The notes beneath the pieces are model-generated. The model did no database searches. It saw nothing but the letters and a program-made list of their open reading frames with translations, and was not told the origin of the DNA. Positions 55,660 to 64,000 of a stretch of DNA of 64,000 bases are shown here, piece after piece. Source of the DNA: Lachnospira sp. (GTDB lineage: Bacteria > Bacillota > Clostridia > Lachnospirales > Lachnospiraceae); assembly GCA_015057605.1 (NCBI GenBank), contig SVDX01000003.1:1-64000 (forward strand), written 5' to 3'. Made by a program: the position numbers and the translations under genes. The stretch's first letter is position 1; every line of letters starts with the position of its first letter.

Positions 55660-58093
55660 TAGAAGAACACAATCTAATAGCGGTTCTACATTTGTTATGG
55701 TTGTAATAACCATAGCATTTATAGCTGTGCTTGCAACATTGATTATGGGCCTTGCTGCAATGAACGTACAGCTTAGAAATCAGGATGTAGATAGTAAAAA
55801 GACTTTCTATACTGCAGAAGAAGCAGTAGATGAAGTGTATGTTAATTTAGGTATGGTAGCAATGGATGAATTTGCAAACTCATATCAAAAGGTAGCTTCT
55901 AATATTAACTATGAAGTTAGTGTTGGTGGCAGTTATGTAACAACAGTAAAAAGTAATGCAGAATACAATGAAATGATGAAGGAAACCTTTGTAGAATATG
56001 CATTAAATTCAATTACAGGTAATGACCCACATGTTAGTATCAATGGCGGATTATTCGACTCAGATACTATGGATTCTACTGATAGAACAAATATGCTTGA
56101 AGCAGTAAAGACAAATCTTTTGGGCGCAGTAAATGCCAGAATTGAAAGTATTGGATCAGTTGAAGCATATTCAGATTACAATAATGATGAAAAGTACTAT
56201 ATTCTTGTAAAGGATATTGTAATTTTCTATAAGGAATCATCATCAAAACAGTATTTTTCAGAAGTAACAATAGACTTAAAGTTAGAATATCCAGATGTTG
56301 ATATTGCATTTGTTCCGGACAATACAGACAAATTAGCAACATACAATGACTATTGCTTAATTGGTAATACAGGTATTTACTTTAAGGATTCTAACAGAGT
56401 TGTTATTAATGATGGTATTTTTGGTGGAACAGTTAACAATACACTTACTTCAGGTGGTATAACATTAGAAAACTCAGGAGTAACAGTTAATGGTTCTAAC
56501 ATCGTATCAGGTGGTAATATTAATATTGTTAGTTCAACAGATAACTCTAATAACATTACACCAACTTTATGGGCAAGTAATTCGAATATTTGGGCTGTTA
56601 ATATGAATTTAAATAAAGAAAATGATACATTATCATGTGCACCAGTGTTAGCAATTACAGGTGCTTCTAATTCATATATTAAGGATGATACAACAGCAAA
56701 TGCATCAAACTCAAGCGTAAGTATCGGTGGCTCATATTGGGGCTATGGTAACAATGCGTTACAGACAGGTTCGCATGTTAACAATAGTGCTATTATCGTA
56801 AATGGTAATCGTTCAAACGTTAACTTAACAGCGTTACAGGATTTACTCCTTGCAGGTAGAGCATATATTGTATATGACGGTGCAGCTTTGTATGGTACAG
56901 GAGAATCCCTTGCTTTAAGAAACAGCCAGGAAATTTATTTGGTTCATAAGGGCTGGGTAAAGGTAACAAATACAAATGATTCATCTGTAAGAGAGATGAA
57001 TCCAGTAGTACTTGAAAATTATAAAACAGGTACAGGTATTAACATTCAATACAATTATTCTGTAGATGAAACAAATGTAAGAACAAAGATACAAAATGAC
57101 TTTTATGGAATAGCATATCTTCATGCCGATTTATACGAAAAGGTTAAAGTAGAAGGTAAATATGAATGTTACTACTATAAGTTTAAAGATACAGCTGCAG
57201 CAGCTGAATTCTTTAAGATAACAATGAATGATACATATGCAAGCAGTAAAGGCGTTGATGTAGATGATCCTGTAAGACAGGAGCTTAAGACAAGAGTGTC
57301 AAAGAAGATAAAGGAATTCACAGGCTCATCAATAGGTAGCGTGGGTATTTCGGTTGCTTCAGGCGGAACAGTGTCTACAACAGGTTATTTATTAACTGTT
57401 ACAAATGGTGGTGTAGCTGGTATTTATGAACCAGGTAACAATAATCAAACACCTGCATTTGTTTCAAGATTATGTCAAAACTTTAATAACAGATACAATG
57501 TAATGACAAAGTATTTGTTTGATTTTGATAAGATAGAAATCGATGCAGCAGGTAACATATCAAACGAAGTTACTAATTTTACACCATCGACATTAACATC
57601 TAATGGAATTACTTATGCGGTAGATCCAGTTATCTATAATCAGACATTATTTGAAAATCTTATAATAAGAGATGTTGTTAACGAGGTTCCAATTACTAAT
57701 GTAACACCAAATGCAAATGGTTTATATGTATATGTAAATAACCTTGGTGGCGGTGGCACTTATAAGGTGCCAAGTAGTGCTAAGAGCGGAATTATTATAG
57801 TAGACAATGGTCATGTTGAATTAGATCACAGCTTTAGCGGACTTATTATCTGTAATGGACAGATAAAGGTAAAATCAAGTGATGTTACATATGACAATAA
57901 TATTGTTTACAATGGTATTAACTATACATTAGAAGCATTTATTGAATCATACGAAGGTGGATTATTAAAGCCATATTTCTATTCGCATTCAGAATATGCA
58001 ATTGGCGTTTCACCAAGTGAAAACATAATCAGTAAATTACAATATTATGATTTGATAGCAATTCAAAACTGGAGAAAAACAGAGAAAGAGTAG
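55649..58093 (+). CDS. PilX-like minor pilin, giant (814 residues)
   Basis: An 814-residue protein with a short polar N-terminus, one membrane helix (about 14-40) and a helical KKTFYTAEEAVDEVY stretch, as in PilX-type N-terminal domains. The Gly is followed by STFVMV, without the usual Glu +5. The outside region is Asn/Ser/Thr-rich and beta-rich, with a late segment (IIIVDNGHVELDHSFSGLIIC, about 710-735) like the beta-helical part of PilX-related proteins. Typical PilX is under 250 residues, so most of it is extra. AAGGAG precedes ATG 55649. Confidence 0.75.
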   Translation: MQDNRRTQSNSGSTFVMVVITIAFIAVLATLIMGLAAMNVQLRNQDVDSKKTFYTAEEAVDEVYVNLGMVAMDEFANSYQKVASNINYEVSVGGSYVTTVKSNAEYNEMMKETFVEYALNSITGNDPHVSINGGLFDSDTMDSTDRTNMLEAVKTNLLGAVNARIESIGSVEAYSDYNNDEKYYILVKDIVIFYKESSSKQYFSEVTIDLKLEYPDVDIAFVPDNTDKLATYNDYCLIGNTGIYFKDSNRVVINDGIFGGTVNNTLTSGGITLENSGVTVNGSNIVSGGNINIVSSTDNSNNITPTLWASNSNIWAVNMNLNKENDTLSCAPVLAITGASNSYIKDDTTANASNSSVSIGGSYWGYGNNALQTGSHVNNSAIIVNGNRSNVNLTALQDLLLAGRAYIVYDGAALYGTGESLALRNSQEIYLVHKGWVKVTNTNDSSVREMNPVVLENYKTGTGINIQYNYSVDETNVRTKIQNDFYGIAYLHADLYEKVKVEGKYECYYYKFKDTAAAAEFFKITMNDTYASSKGVDVDDPVRQELKTRVSKKIKEFTGSSIGSVGISVASGGTVSTTGYLLTVTNGGVAGIYEPGNNNQTPAFVSRLCQNFNNRYNVMTKYLFDFDKIEIDAAGNISNEVTNFTPSTLTSNGITYAVDPVIYNQTLFENLIIRDVVNEVPITNVTPNANGLYVYVNNLGGGGTYKVPSSAKSGIIIVDNGHVELDHSFSGLIICNGQIKVKSSDVTYDNNIVYNGINYTLEAFIESYEGGLLKPYFYSHSEYAIGVSPSENIISKLQYYDLIAIQNWRKTEKE

Positions 58094-58104
58094 GTGCTGT
58101 TATT

Positions 58105-58659
58105 ATGAAAGAAAATAACAATAAAGGTTTTACTTTGTTGGAATTAGTAGTAGTTATGGCAATAATGATGATAGTACTTGGTCTTACTGCTACCGGTTTT
58201 GCAATGATAGGAAGAACAAAGGTAAAAAGTGCTACAAAAACAATAGAGTCAAGAATGGATGAGCTTCGTCAGACATCTATGGCAAGAGATGGTGAATGGT
58301 GGGCAGAAATAACCTATAGTGATGAAAAATATTTTATGTCAGTAAAATATAAAGAAACAGTCACAAATCAACAAGGTATATCAACCACAACAGAAAAGAC
58401 TGATTCATATGAAGAACTTGGCAATGGCATGAAAATATATTTTAAAGACGGCGATGGATTAGAGCAGGATATAACAACAGATGGTCTTTATATTAAGTTT
58501 AATAAAAAGGATGGCAGCGTTGCATCTGTGCTTAATAAAGACGGTAATTCTTACATAACCTCAAGTTCAAAGTCGGGCCAGATTATTGTAAAAAACAATA
58601 AAGAACAATCATACATCGTGACTATTTATTATAAAACAGGTCAGATAGATTGCAATTAG
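58105..58659 (+). CDS. GspH/FimT-like minor pilin
   Basis: A 184-residue prepilin with leader MKENNNKG cut before FTLLELVVVMAIMMIVLG; Glu +6 in FTLLE corresponds to position +5. The KSATKTIESRMDELRQTSMARDG helix resembles GspH/FimT. The globular region is beta-rich with acidic loops. The ribosome site is weak (AGTAGGTG). It lies 11 bases after the giant PilX-like gene. Confidence 0.85.
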   Translation: MKENNNKGFTLLELVVVMAIMMIVLGLTATGFAMIGRTKVKSATKTIESRMDELRQTSMARDGEWWAEITYSDEKYFMSVKYKETVTNQQGISTTTEKTDSYEELGNGMKIYFKDGDGLEQDITTDGLYIKFNKKDGSVASVLNKDGNSYITSSSKSGQIIVKNNKEQSYIVTIYYKTGQIDCN

Positions 58660-58676
58660 CAAGGGGGGAATGGATT

Positions 58677-59306
58677 GTGAATAACAAAGGTCTTTCGTTA
58701 ATAGAATTAGTGGTAGCGCTGGCTATTAGCAGTTTGATTATTACGATGTTATCAGCGTTAATATTAAACAGTATGAAAAGTTATAATAAACAGTCTCTCA
58801 ATGCTGATTTGCAAAATGAATCACAGGTAATATTGAATTCATTAGCAGATTCAATTATGGAATCAACCATTATTGATTTAGAATCAAATGCTAATAAATT
58901 ACTTTTATATACAGGTGAAAGAGACGTAAACGGTTTATTTACTACATCAACAGGAAAATGTATTTCATGGGAAAATGGAACGACATTGTATAGATTTGAC
59001 GAAGATAAGTCAAATATGCAACCAGCTGATATGCCGGGTTATATAATGTCTGAATATGTAAAAAGCATTACAGTCACAGTAGATGAATCGTGTAGAAAAG
59101 AAAAGGTAGAGGTTGACTTAGCTGGCAATGAAACAACAGTAGTATATTATACTAATCCGATTGTACTTGACGTTAAGTTGGATATTGAAAAATTCAAAGA
59201 AAAGACAACAACTACACAAAAGGTAAGATTGAGAAACACATTAACATCAATAAAGATAAATGGTACAACTTATGAAGTTAGACCATCATACGAACCAATA
59301 GGATAG
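58677..59306 (+). CDS. PilW-like minor pilin
   Basis: A 209-residue prepilin starting at GTG 58677, with a very short leader MNNKG and mature LSLIELVVALAISSLIITML; Glu +5 is present and +1 is Leu. A longer frame from TTG 58650 is rejected: the AAGGGGGG site (58661-58668) lies inside it and is well placed for GTG 58677. The extended helix NKQSLNADLQNESQVILNSLADSI resembles PilW/GspJ. The gene begins 17 bases after the FimT-like gene. Confidence 0.82.
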   Translation: MNNKGLSLIELVVALAISSLIITMLSALILNSMKSYNKQSLNADLQNESQVILNSLADSIMESTIIDLESNANKLLLYTGERDVNGLFTTSTGKCISWENGTTLYRFDEDKSNMQPADMPGYIMSEYVKSITVTVDESCRKEKVEVDLAGNETTVVYYTNPIVLDVKLDIEKFKEKTTTTQKVRLRNTLTSIKINGTTYEVRPSYEPIG

Positions 59307-59321
59307 GAGGTAGTACAAACG

Positions 59322-62300
59322 ATGATGAAAAAAAGAATAATGCAGATAGTTGCTGTAGTGTTAGTGCTATCTTTAACTATAGGTTTATTTTCAATGTTTA
59401 GAAAAAAAGAAGCAGAAGCGGCATTATCAGGTATAAACGAAAATGCAGTGGTAAAAATACTTGAGATTGTACCTCATAAGGCATATGGAGAATTAGGTTA
59501 TTTGATTCAAGGTCAAGAGCCGATTGCTGAATATATTTATGAGAAAAATCCAGACCCTAATGCAGAATATCCTTATGTGACATATAAAGAGGGGGATAAT
59601 CCAGAAGTAAAGATTAAAAAGAACGATGCAACATATAGTAGATTATCAACTTCTGACAAACATTTTTTAAACTCGAATTTAGGGAATTTTGGTTTAGAAT
59701 GGAAATTTGAAAATGGCAACATTGAAGAAGGCGAAATAGTTAATAAAAATATGTTACTTGACTCTGCATTGGGACCAACAGTTAGTATTGCAGATATAAG
59801 TGAACAGGAATATTTTAAGTATATTTCCGTAGATGTAGTAGAAGCAAAGGATTTAGATGCAAAGCTTGCTGCAGATCCACACTACTATTGGCAATATGAT
59901 ATGATTTATCTTTCTACACATACTCACTGGGGTACTGTTGTACAACTATATAATATGTTTACTGGTGAAAATGTAAGAGAAGGAATTAGATATGATGCTA
60001 GTAATGATATGAGCTGGAAAGCTGCTTATGAATTGTTCCTAGCAAATAAATTGGATGGAATTCCATTAGTTATAGATGCACAGGGCGAAACTCAAAATGG
60101 AAATTTAAATGTAGGAAAACTTTCATACATGATAAGACAATGTTCATATAGATATTTTGATAACTATGTATTGCCACATTTAGATGTTACAACGGGTGCT
60201 ATTGATGGTAATCTAAATTGGAATAATTTAACTTTATTCGGTGGTGGTTACTGGTCACCTTGGTTCCCAACAGGAAAAATTTTACCAGAGTGTGCAGAAG
60301 AACTTGGTATTATTGATGTAGGACCTGATTGGCAGGATGCTTTATTGGATAAAAATGTATGGGTATATAGAAGTGATTCTGCCGTAATTGGTGAGGTGTT
60401 TGATGACGCGGCTACAGATGAGGCTAAAGCTGAATCTGGTAAGGAGTCAATGGATATTATTTTAAAAACATATCCTGATATTTATGAAAGAAGCTATTTA
60501 CCAGGCGTTGTAACTCATGGTGATATATTTAGATATCTTCTAAATCTTACACCAAGTGAGGAACTTTCAAGAACTGCACATGTACTTGAAATTCAACCAG
60601 TATCATTTTTTGAATTTGTAAATCATGAATACACAGATCCTACAACAGGTACAGTAAAGAAGGCATATGGACCAGTTTATGATGCATCAGGTAAGCTTTT
60701 GAATGGTAACACAGATGTTCTTAAGAATCTTTTAAGACATATGGGTTATTTGCCAACTGATAAATCGTTAAGCAACTTAAAGATAGAAGCTTTGTGTACG
60801 GCGGCATTTAATTCATTGAAAGTTGATTTGAATAATTATGAATATATTCATTTAGGTTCAAAATTAGGACCAAGCGCATCAATGCAGGTTTTAAACACAG
60901 ATAGAAATGATAATTCTTTAGATGGATATTATTATACAGCTGAAGGTGATTCTATGGCTGTAAGTATTAAACTATCGGGAACAATGATTTCAGATTATAC
61001 AACTCAGACACAGAATCAAGCAAAGTCATTTAGAAATTATAATGGAACTAAGCTTATGAATTGGTTGTTTGCTGAAAGAGATTTACTAACAGCTAATGAA
61101 ATGGCTGCAGATTCAAGACATCAGCTTAATTGGTTGTATCATAATGGAGCGGTAGCTGCTAATAGTAATTACAAAGTAAGACTTTCTGGTAATGATCTAA
61201 CAGAAGCAAAGAAAAAAGAACTTATAAAGTATGTAGAGTCAAGAAGAGTATTAACAATAAGTGATAAACTTCTTAATTCAGCAGGAACAGCAGTTAATTC
61301 TACAACAGTAGACCCAAAATCTGAGATTGATGATTTAATCGATCAGGTATTAGGACAGCCAACAGTTGTAGGTTCAATAGATGATGATGGTGCATTACTA
61401 AATGCATATGGTAAGGCAAATAGATTCCCTGATATCATATTTGATACAAATGGAACACCAGTTGAATATAATGGTACTAACTTTGTAACCAAGAATGCAT
61501 CTTCAAAGTATACATATGCATATAAATTTAAGGTAAGAGGAACTGCTAATACAAAGTATGTTGCTAAGGTATACTTAGATATCAACGGTGATGGTATCTA
61601 TAGAGAAAATGCTGAAGGTGAATACGAGTCAGAATTAGCATATGATTCATCAGAAAATGGTATTGAAATAAAAACTAATGTTTATGGATATACAAACGAT
61701 TATGTTAACATTTCATTTGAAATACCAGAAAATATGTCAGGGATGATTCCATGGAAGCTTGCAGTATATCAGGTAAATGTAGACGCAAGTGGTGTAGAAT
61801 CTTTATCAGATTTAGTTTATACTACAAAGATTGGTTATTCAGCTTGTGAACCAAGTGAGAAGAGAGATATTTATGTATTACAGATTACATACGGTATGGC
61901 TATTGAAGGAACAATAGGCAGAGGTGGAAAGATTGTAAATAGAAACCAAGATGGTAAGAGAAGTGGTATCGTACTTGACAACTGGACATATAAGAATGTA
62001 GTGTCAAGACCAGAAGATATTCATGAGAATCCTGCAAAATATAGGGAGTTCTATGAGCTTATCGCTGCGGTTAAAGACTACAATATTAATATTATATCAG
62101 TATCTGCAGAGGAATTTGCTAAGTGGTATGATCCAAATCAATGGACATATAAATATCATTTAGAAACAGATGCAGAAACAGGTAAGGATGTACTGGTAAA
62201 GGATACATTAGCAAGCCGTGGTGTTAAGTTTAATGCATCAGACGGAGTAACTTCGGGTGAAGATAAGCTTTCAGATGTATTTGATATGGTTATGATGGGT

Positions 62301-63527
62301 TACTTTGACTCATATGGTAACTGTTTTGGAGTAGGCGCTAATGATAATGGTGCCGTAAGTAATATAAGATATTATATTGAAGAAGGTAATTCCGTATTGT
62401 TCTGTCACGATGCTGTTGGATACAATTACAACAGAAGCGGAAGTGGTTGGGGCTATTCATTATCAACCTCATTAAGAGATATAGTTGGTATGGATAAGTA
62501 TGGAATTATGGGAACATCATATTCAAATGCGTTCTCAAATTATAGCTATTCAGATGGCTTAAAGCAGGGCTTTAGTAATATGCTTATTATAAGACAGGCA
62601 AATGGTGCTAATTCTAATAGCCAGAAATTACCATTTAACTATTTATTTAATAGTTCAGTTGTAATAAATAACTGGAGTGATTATCTTCCACAGACAACAA
62701 GGGCGGTTAAACTTAATACAGGCTTTATTACTCAATATCCAAATGTAATTGGTGAGGAGATTGATATAAGAAGAACTCATGCTCAATGGTGTCAGTTGAA
62801 TCTTGAAGATGAAGAAGTAATGGTATGGTATACACTTGACGGTTTAACAGATGACTATAATACTACACTTGATAATCAAGCTAAGTATTCAACTAATATT
62901 TATAAATATAACCGTAAGGATGGAGCTAACAACTTCTATATTTATTCAAAGGGTAATATAACATATTCTGGTGCGGGTCATCAGACATACGAAGACACTA
63001 ACTTTACAGCAAGTGAGCTTAAGCTTTTCATTAATACAATGGTTGCAGCTATTAAGGCAGCTAACAATCCACCACAGGTAACAATACTTAATGGTTCAAA
63101 GGATTTCAATGAGAAGAATGCATACATATTCTCTGTTGATGAGTCAGCTATGCAGGCAGAGTTAAGCTTCCATGTATTTGATCCGGATATTATTGACGGT
63201 TCTAAGGTTAAGGATGTAAAAGCATTCTATGACCAAAACAACAATGGTACATATGATGCAGGTGATATATTAGTAAGTCACTATACAGATGACACTACAC
63301 AGACAACAAGAACTGACGAAGCATATAGAAACAATCGTAGCGATGTTATAATGCTTAAGGGTCAGGATGAATCACTTGGTATCGCAGAATGTATCAAGAG
63401 CGCAACTTGGAACTCAGCATTCTCAGAAGAATGTCTCTATGTAACAATAGAAGCAACAGATGCTAAGGGTAGAAAAGGCTTTGCAAAAGTAAAAGTAAAA
63501 ATATCTGAATTATTCGATTTAGATTAA
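59322..63527 (+). CDS. Giant secreted protein at the end of the pilus operon
   Basis: A 1401-residue exported protein. The signal peptide (1-34, ending AEA) is followed by VVKILEIVPHKAYGELGYLI, which I associate tentatively with DUF5057. Asp-rich calcium-type loops occur near 753 (DINGDGIYREN) and 1304 (DQNNNGTYDAGD). A region around 1020-1035 (SVLFCHDAVGYNYN) and its surroundings resemble an alpha/beta, ThuA- or amidotransferase-like fold (tentative). There is no C-terminal anchor, LPXTG or prepilin signal. GGAGG precedes ATG 59322, 15 bases after the PilW-like gene, and a terminator follows. Its job is probably at the pilus or cell surface. Confidence 0.75.
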   Translation: MMKKRIMQIVAVVLVLSLTIGLFSMFRKKEAEAALSGINENAVVKILEIVPHKAYGELGYLIQGQEPIAEYIYEKNPDPNAEYPYVTYKEGDNPEVKIKKNDATYSRLSTSDKHFLNSNLGNFGLEWKFENGNIEEGEIVNKNMLLDSALGPTVSIADISEQEYFKYISVDVVEAKDLDAKLAADPHYYWQYDMIYLSTHTHWGTVVQLYNMFTGENVREGIRYDASNDMSWKAAYELFLANKLDGIPLVIDAQGETQNGNLNVGKLSYMIRQCSYRYFDNYVLPHLDVTTGAIDGNLNWNNLTLFGGGYWSPWFPTGKILPECAEELGIIDVGPDWQDALLDKNVWVYRSDSAVIGEVFDDAATDEAKAESGKESMDIILKTYPDIYERSYLPGVVTHGDIFRYLLNLTPSEELSRTAHVLEIQPVSFFEFVNHEYTDPTTGTVKKAYGPVYDASGKLLNGNTDVLKNLLRHMGYLPTDKSLSNLKIEALCTAAFNSLKVDLNNYEYIHLGSKLGPSASMQVLNTDRNDNSLDGYYYTAEGDSMAVSIKLSGTMISDYTTQTQNQAKSFRNYNGTKLMNWLFAERDLLTANEMAADSRHQLNWLYHNGAVAANSNYKVRLSGNDLTEAKKKELIKYVESRRVLTISDKLLNSAGTAVNSTTVDPKSEIDDLIDQVLGQPTVVGSIDDDGALLNAYGKANRFPDIIFDTNGTPVEYNGTNFVTKNASSKYTYAYKFKVRGTANTKYVAKVYLDINGDGIYRENAEGEYESELAYDSSENGIEIKTNVYGYTNDYVNISFEIPENMSGMIPWKLAVYQVNVDASGVESLSDLVYTTKIGYSACEPSEKRDIYVLQITYGMAIEGTIGRGGKIVNRNQDGKRSGIVLDNWTYKNVVSRPEDIHENPAKYREFYELIAAVKDYNINIISVSAEEFAKWYDPNQWTYKYHLETDAETGKDVLVKDTLASRGVKFNASDGVTSGEDKLSDVFDMVMMGYFDSYGNCFGVGANDNGAVSNIRYYIEEGNSVLFCHDAVGYNYNRSGSGWGYSLSTSLRDIVGMDKYGIMGTSYSNAFSNYSYSDGLKQGFSNMLIIRQANGANSNSQKLPFNYLFNSSVVINNWSDYLPQTTRAVKLNTGFITQYPNVIGEEIDIRRTHAQWCQLNLEDEEVMVWYTLDGLTDDYNTTLDNQAKYSTNIYKYNRKDGANNFYIYSKGNITYSGAGHQTYEDTNFTASELKLFINTMVAAIKAANNPPQVTILNGSKDFNEKNAYIFSVDESAMQAELSFHVFDPDIIDGSKVKDVKAFYDQNNNGTYDAGDILVSHYTDDTTQTTRTDEAYRNNRSDVIMLKGQDESLGIAECIKSATWNSAFSEECLYVTIEATDAKGRKGFAKVKVKISELFDLD

Positions 63528-63536
63528 TAAATTATT

Positions 63537-63565
63537 CCCCGTGTGTTTTAGCACACGGGGTTTTT
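63537..63565 (+). terminator. Terminator of the pilus operon
   Basis: CCCCGTGTG (63537-63545) pairs perfectly with CACACGGGG (63552-63560), then TTTTT. Confidence 0.92.
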
Positions 63566-63585
63566 ATGTTTAAAAACAAAAATAG

Positions 63586-63614
63586 TTGACATAAAAGGGT
63601 TAACATAATAGAAT
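63586..63614 (+). promoter_or_regulatory. Promoter of the ComM-like gene
   Basis: TTGACA (63586-63591), 17 bases, TAGAAT (63609-63614). Confidence 0.7.
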
Positions 63615-63677
63615 GTAATTATATTCATGGCAGTTCAGCCAATATTCCCAGATACACATTTAAAGAATGGAGCAAAT

Positions 63678-64000
63678 ATGTATAATAGTATAATTAGCGC
63701 TACACTTATAGGAATTGAAGCGCATTTAGTAAATGTCGAAGTGGATATGAGTGAAGGTATTCCATTTTTTGATATGACAGGCTTTTTGGCAACAGAAGTA
63801 AAAGAGGCAGGTAGCAGAGTAAAAACTGCAATTAAAAATTCGGGATTTTTAATACCACCAGCAAGAATAACAGTTAATATTTCGCCGGCAAACATAAGAA
63901 AATCAGGAACAGGCTTTGATTTGCCGATAGCAATAGCTTTGCTTATTAATATGGGCATTTTAAACGAAGATAACTTTAATAATTCACTTGTGGTTGGAGA
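63678..64000 (+). CDS. ComM/YifB-like Mg-chelatase-family ATPase, N-terminal part
   Basis: The first 107 residues of a gene that runs off the window. MYNSIISATLIGIEAHLVNVEVDMSEG, then AIKNSGF, RITVNISPANIRKSGTGFDLPIAIALL are the ChlI-type N-terminal domain of YifB/ComM proteins, ring helicases that drive branch migration during natural transformation. An in-frame ATG at 63627 has no ribosome site; ATG 63678 follows GGAG (63669-63672) and matches the family start. Its position next to pilus genes fits a DNA-uptake theme, but it has its own promoter. Confidence 0.85.
   Translation, partial: MYNSIISATLIGIEAHLVNVEVDMSEGIPFFDMTGFLATEVKEAGSRVKTAIKNSGFLIPPARITVNISPANIRKSGTGFDLPIAIALLINMGILNEDNFNNSLVVG

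Noticed and set aside
63627-63677. Earlier in-frame ATG for the ComM-like gene at 63627
   Set aside because: No ribosome site; the 17 extra residues are not in the family, while ATG 63678 has GGAG and the family start.

Overview
The window is a low-GC Gram-positive chromosome segment, most likely from an anaerobic Clostridia species of the family Lachnospiraceae. The basis for this is: a CIRCE-controlled hrcA-grpE-dnaK-dnaJ operon, a T-box leader in front of pheST, strong AGGAGG-type ribosome binding sites, TTGACA/TATAAT promoters, a DUF6472-type small protein, a cysteine-rich 'chorion-class' small protein, and type IV pilus genes without a secretin. Species cannot be assigned from the sequence alone. 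I saw no rRNA, tRNA, CRISPR array, insertion sequence or complete prophage.

Layout. 1-1431: PLP aminotransferase and a small Cys protein. 1471-3507: an AT-rich accessory patch (XRE regulator with a divergent operator, an unknown protein, a Pro/Thr-repeat lipoprotein, and a 63-residue fragment resembling the N-terminus of a HipA-like kinase). 3683-5038: sodium-dependent NSS transporter. 5236-10018: heat-shock operon. 10073-13579: D,D-carboxypeptidase, glutamate-synthase-like oxidoreductase, and a zinc phospholipase/nuclease-like protein with a fascin-like tail. 13576-18806: T-box, pheS, pheT, queA and a PilZ protein. 18832-21216 (minus): aroA and tyrA. 21416-25283: EF-G paralogue, AGCS amino-acid:sodium symporter and a small membrane protein. 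25312-29588 (minus): trkH, trkA and a MATE transporter. 29747-32644: a large thioester/Cna-B surface protein with an internal sortase motif. 32685-44976: leuS and mostly housekeeping or small unknown genes (icd, subtilase, DUF1653, Xaa-Pro aminopeptidase, tcdA, DUF2079, a lipoprotein). 45126-63527: type IV pilus cluster. 63678-end: start of a ComM/YifB-like Mg-chelatase gene.

The standout region is the pilus cluster. In order it holds a lipoprotein, PilB, PilT, PilC, major pilin, prepilin peptidase, a PilM-PilN fusion, PilO with an extra C-terminal region, a PilV-like minor pilin, an 814-residue PilX-like protein, a FimT/GspH-like pilin, a PilW-like pilin, and a 1401-residue secreted protein. 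It has both extension and retraction ATPases but no PilQ/PilP, as expected for a one-membrane cell. The two very large terminal proteins are candidates for a pilus-tip adhesin complex. A PilZ protein at 18450 could supply c-di-GMP input, but no link is visible beyond co-occurrence.

Other notable points are a surface protein that looks like two secreted proteins joined through a sorting signal, a subtilase whose start codon sits inside a perfect 18-bp hairpin followed by seven T, and a dacF-type gene whose ribosome binding site is the 3' arm of the dnaJ terminator.
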